Positions 55,608 through 56,724 of a stretch of 56,724 nucleotides of DNA are shown here, one piece after another. The notes beneath the pieces are model-generated. The model did not search any database. It saw only the letters and a list, made by a program, of their open reading frames with translations, and was not told the origin of the DNA. The DNA is from Pirellulales bacterium (GTDB taxonomy: Bacteria > Planctomycetota > Planctomycetia > Pirellulales > JAEUIK01). The DNA lies in contig JAIESQ010000110.1 of assembly GCA_019745975.1 (NCBI GenBank), positions 1 through 56,724 of the forward strand. The letters are read 5' to 3'. The translations under genes were made by a program, and so were the position numbers. Position 1 is the stretch's first letter; each line of letters starts with the position of its first letter.

Positions 55608-56648
55608 CTACTTCGTCGCTTCCAACACGATTTCATCGCCGCGGCGTGTCGCGCGAACGGCGCCAGGCAAGGTAATTCGCCAACGCGGCTCGGCGCTGGC
55701 TAGCTTACGCCCTGCTAGTGGCCAGTTGTCGATCGAGGCCAGACGCGCCAACTGGTCCCAATGCTCGGCGGTCATGTCCCCCTCGGGCCAATGCTGCGAG
55801 CGCCAACAGGAGACAAACAACTCGCGTACGATGAAAGGTGGGAACGGTCGCAGACCGTCGGTTGCGATTCGCACAACGCCTGCCGAGTTTTCGACAACAC
55901 AAGATGCCGTAGCTTGTTCCAGCAGCCGCGCGATCAACGGCTTCAGGTCTTCGGCCTGTCGCCCGAGGCGCAGCAACGCCTCGCCGACTCTTGGGTTATA
56001 GCGCCGCGCCAGGTGCGGGAGTAGTTCGTGCCGCAGCCGATTGCGCGTGTAGGCGAGCGATTCGTTCGTGGTATCGGTCGAGAACGATTGCCCGAGAGTT
56101 GCCAGGTAGTCGAGCACGACAGCGCGTCGCACATCAAGCAGCGGACGGACGATCGACGTTGCTTCGCTCAAACGTCGCACTCGCGGGATGCCGGCAAGCC
56201 CTGCAATGCCGGTGCCCCGCAGTAGGCGATGCAAGATGGTTTCGATCTGGTCGTCTGCCGTATGAGCAAGCGCAACGTAGCGAGCGCCGACCCTCTCGGC
56301 CGTGTGGCGCAGGAAGCGGTAGCGCTGTCGCCGGGCCGAAGCTTCGCTGCGAGAAGTCGGCAGCTCGATGCTGCCTGCCAAAGCGGCGGCGCGTCCGCAT
56401 TCAAATTGCCAACCGAGATCGGTGGCCAGGTGCCGAACGAACACCTCGTCGGCGTCCGATGCGGCGCCGCGCCAACCATGATTAAAGTGTGCGACGACAA
56501 CCCGCCCAGGGCCCGGACGTCGAACCGCCGCGACACCGCGCAGCAGCGCGACGCTGTCGGCTCCGCCCGATACGGCAACCAAGGCGGTGACATCGGCCCA
56601 ACTGCTGGGCGGCCAGGCGTCGGCAATCGCGTTTTCGAGTTGGTGCAT
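55608..56648 (-). CDS. tilS: tRNA(Ile)-lysidine synthase
   Basis: This enzyme converts the C34 of the CAU anticodon of tRNA-Ile to lysidine, which is essential for AUA decoding. The 346-residue protein has the PP-loop AVSGGADSVALLRG at 25-38, HFNHGWRGAASDADE and ASARRQRYRFL, then the conserved LAHTADDQIETILHRLLRGT. A helical and short beta-rich C-terminus (LPGAVRATRRGDEIVLEA) completes it, a shorter form than in E. coli. The start is ATG at 56648; the remaining 76 nt to the window end are its upstream region. Confidence 0.94.
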   Translation of the reverse strand: MHQLENAIADAWPPSSWADVTALVAVSGGADSVALLRGVAAVRRPGPGRVVVAHFNHGWRGAASDADEVFVRHLATDLGWQFECGRAAALAGSIELPTSRSEASARRQRYRFLRHTAERVGARYVALAHTADDQIETILHRLLRGTGIAGLAGIPRVRRLSEATSIVRPLLDVRRAVVLDYLATLGQSFSTDTTNESLAYTRNRLRHELLPHLARRYNPRVGEALLRLGRQAEDLKPLIARLLEQATASCVVENSAGVVRIATDGLRPFPPFIVRELFVSCWRSQHWPEGDMTAEHWDQLARLASIDNWPLAGRKLASAEPRWRITLPGAVRATRRGDEIVLEATK

Positions 56649-56724
56649 AGTTCTACTGTTCGATTTGCTATCGCGTGACGCAAGTGTTTTCTGGCATAGT
56701 TCTTTGTGGGCGGCAAGCTCAAGG

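Overview
The window is a GC-rich bacterial chromosome segment, most likely from a planctomycete (probably Pirellulales-like). The main taxonomic clue is a DUF1549/DUF1553 protein with a CAQCH motif next to a Tat-type DUF1501 gene, a pair typical of Planctomycetes. Supporting clues are an envelope set of MlaE/MlaF/MlaD proteins, a PEGA lipoprotein, an Mpo1/DUF962 protein and many Ala/Pro-rich exported proteins of unknown function. The taxonomic call is an inference from gene content; no marker phylogeny was possible. About 46 protein genes are supported. No rRNA, tRNA, CRISPR array or intact insertion sequence was seen.

Layout. 1-1189: a possible broken exported-peptide gene at the left edge, then a long dispersed repeat (copy A1). 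1190-7190: serC, a polysaccharide flippase, sppA, a TIM-barrel isomerase, a lipoprotein and rpmG, with a strong bidirectional terminator between the last two. 7464-13196: a compact xseA-xseB-ispA-dxs-nadK block (exonuclease VII, isoprenoid precursor supply, NADP synthesis). 13279-24536: exported and membrane proteins of unknown role, an isocitrate/isopropylmalate dehydrogenase relative, two alpha/beta hydrolases (one without the usual serine), a Ppx/GppA protein, an HtrA-like protease and a DksA-type zinc protein. 25067-29249: two overlapping unknown genes and one unknown coiled-coil/membrane protein. 29436-34897: an oxidoreductase, a 188-nt palindrome, mlaE-mlaF-mlaD and a PEGA lipoprotein. 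35043-42316: signalling proteins (PP2C phosphatase, Cys-based phosphatase, SGNH-like protein, histidine kinase and NtrC-type regulator). 42539-52692: a GT9 glycosyltransferase, lexA, a class I aminotransferase, a DinB-like protein, the DUF1549/DUF1553 gene, a damaged DUF1501 gene and metG. 54089-56648: an MFS transporter and tilS.

From about 42.3 to 53.8 kb almost every intergenic gap is filled with palindromic repeats. At least six families are recognisable (called B to G here). Several share a design of two inverted arms in which each arm is itself a hairpin, and some differences between arms are compensated inside each hairpin. A long composite repeat (A) occurs near both ends of the window, at about 285-775 and 53190-53778, in the same orientation. 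Each copy carries a near-consensus promoter and an array of a 9-10 bp motif. The motif is GGGACGCAA throughout one array and TAGGACGCAA throughout the other, at nearly the same spacing. This paired array is the best candidate for an undescribed element.

Other points worth checking are an NtrC-family gene that seems to start at ATC, a 30-bp palindrome in front of lexA that does not match the classical LexA boxes, a DUF1501 gene with an apparent internal deletion, and divergent active-site motifs in a hydrolase, a dehydrogenase and MetG.
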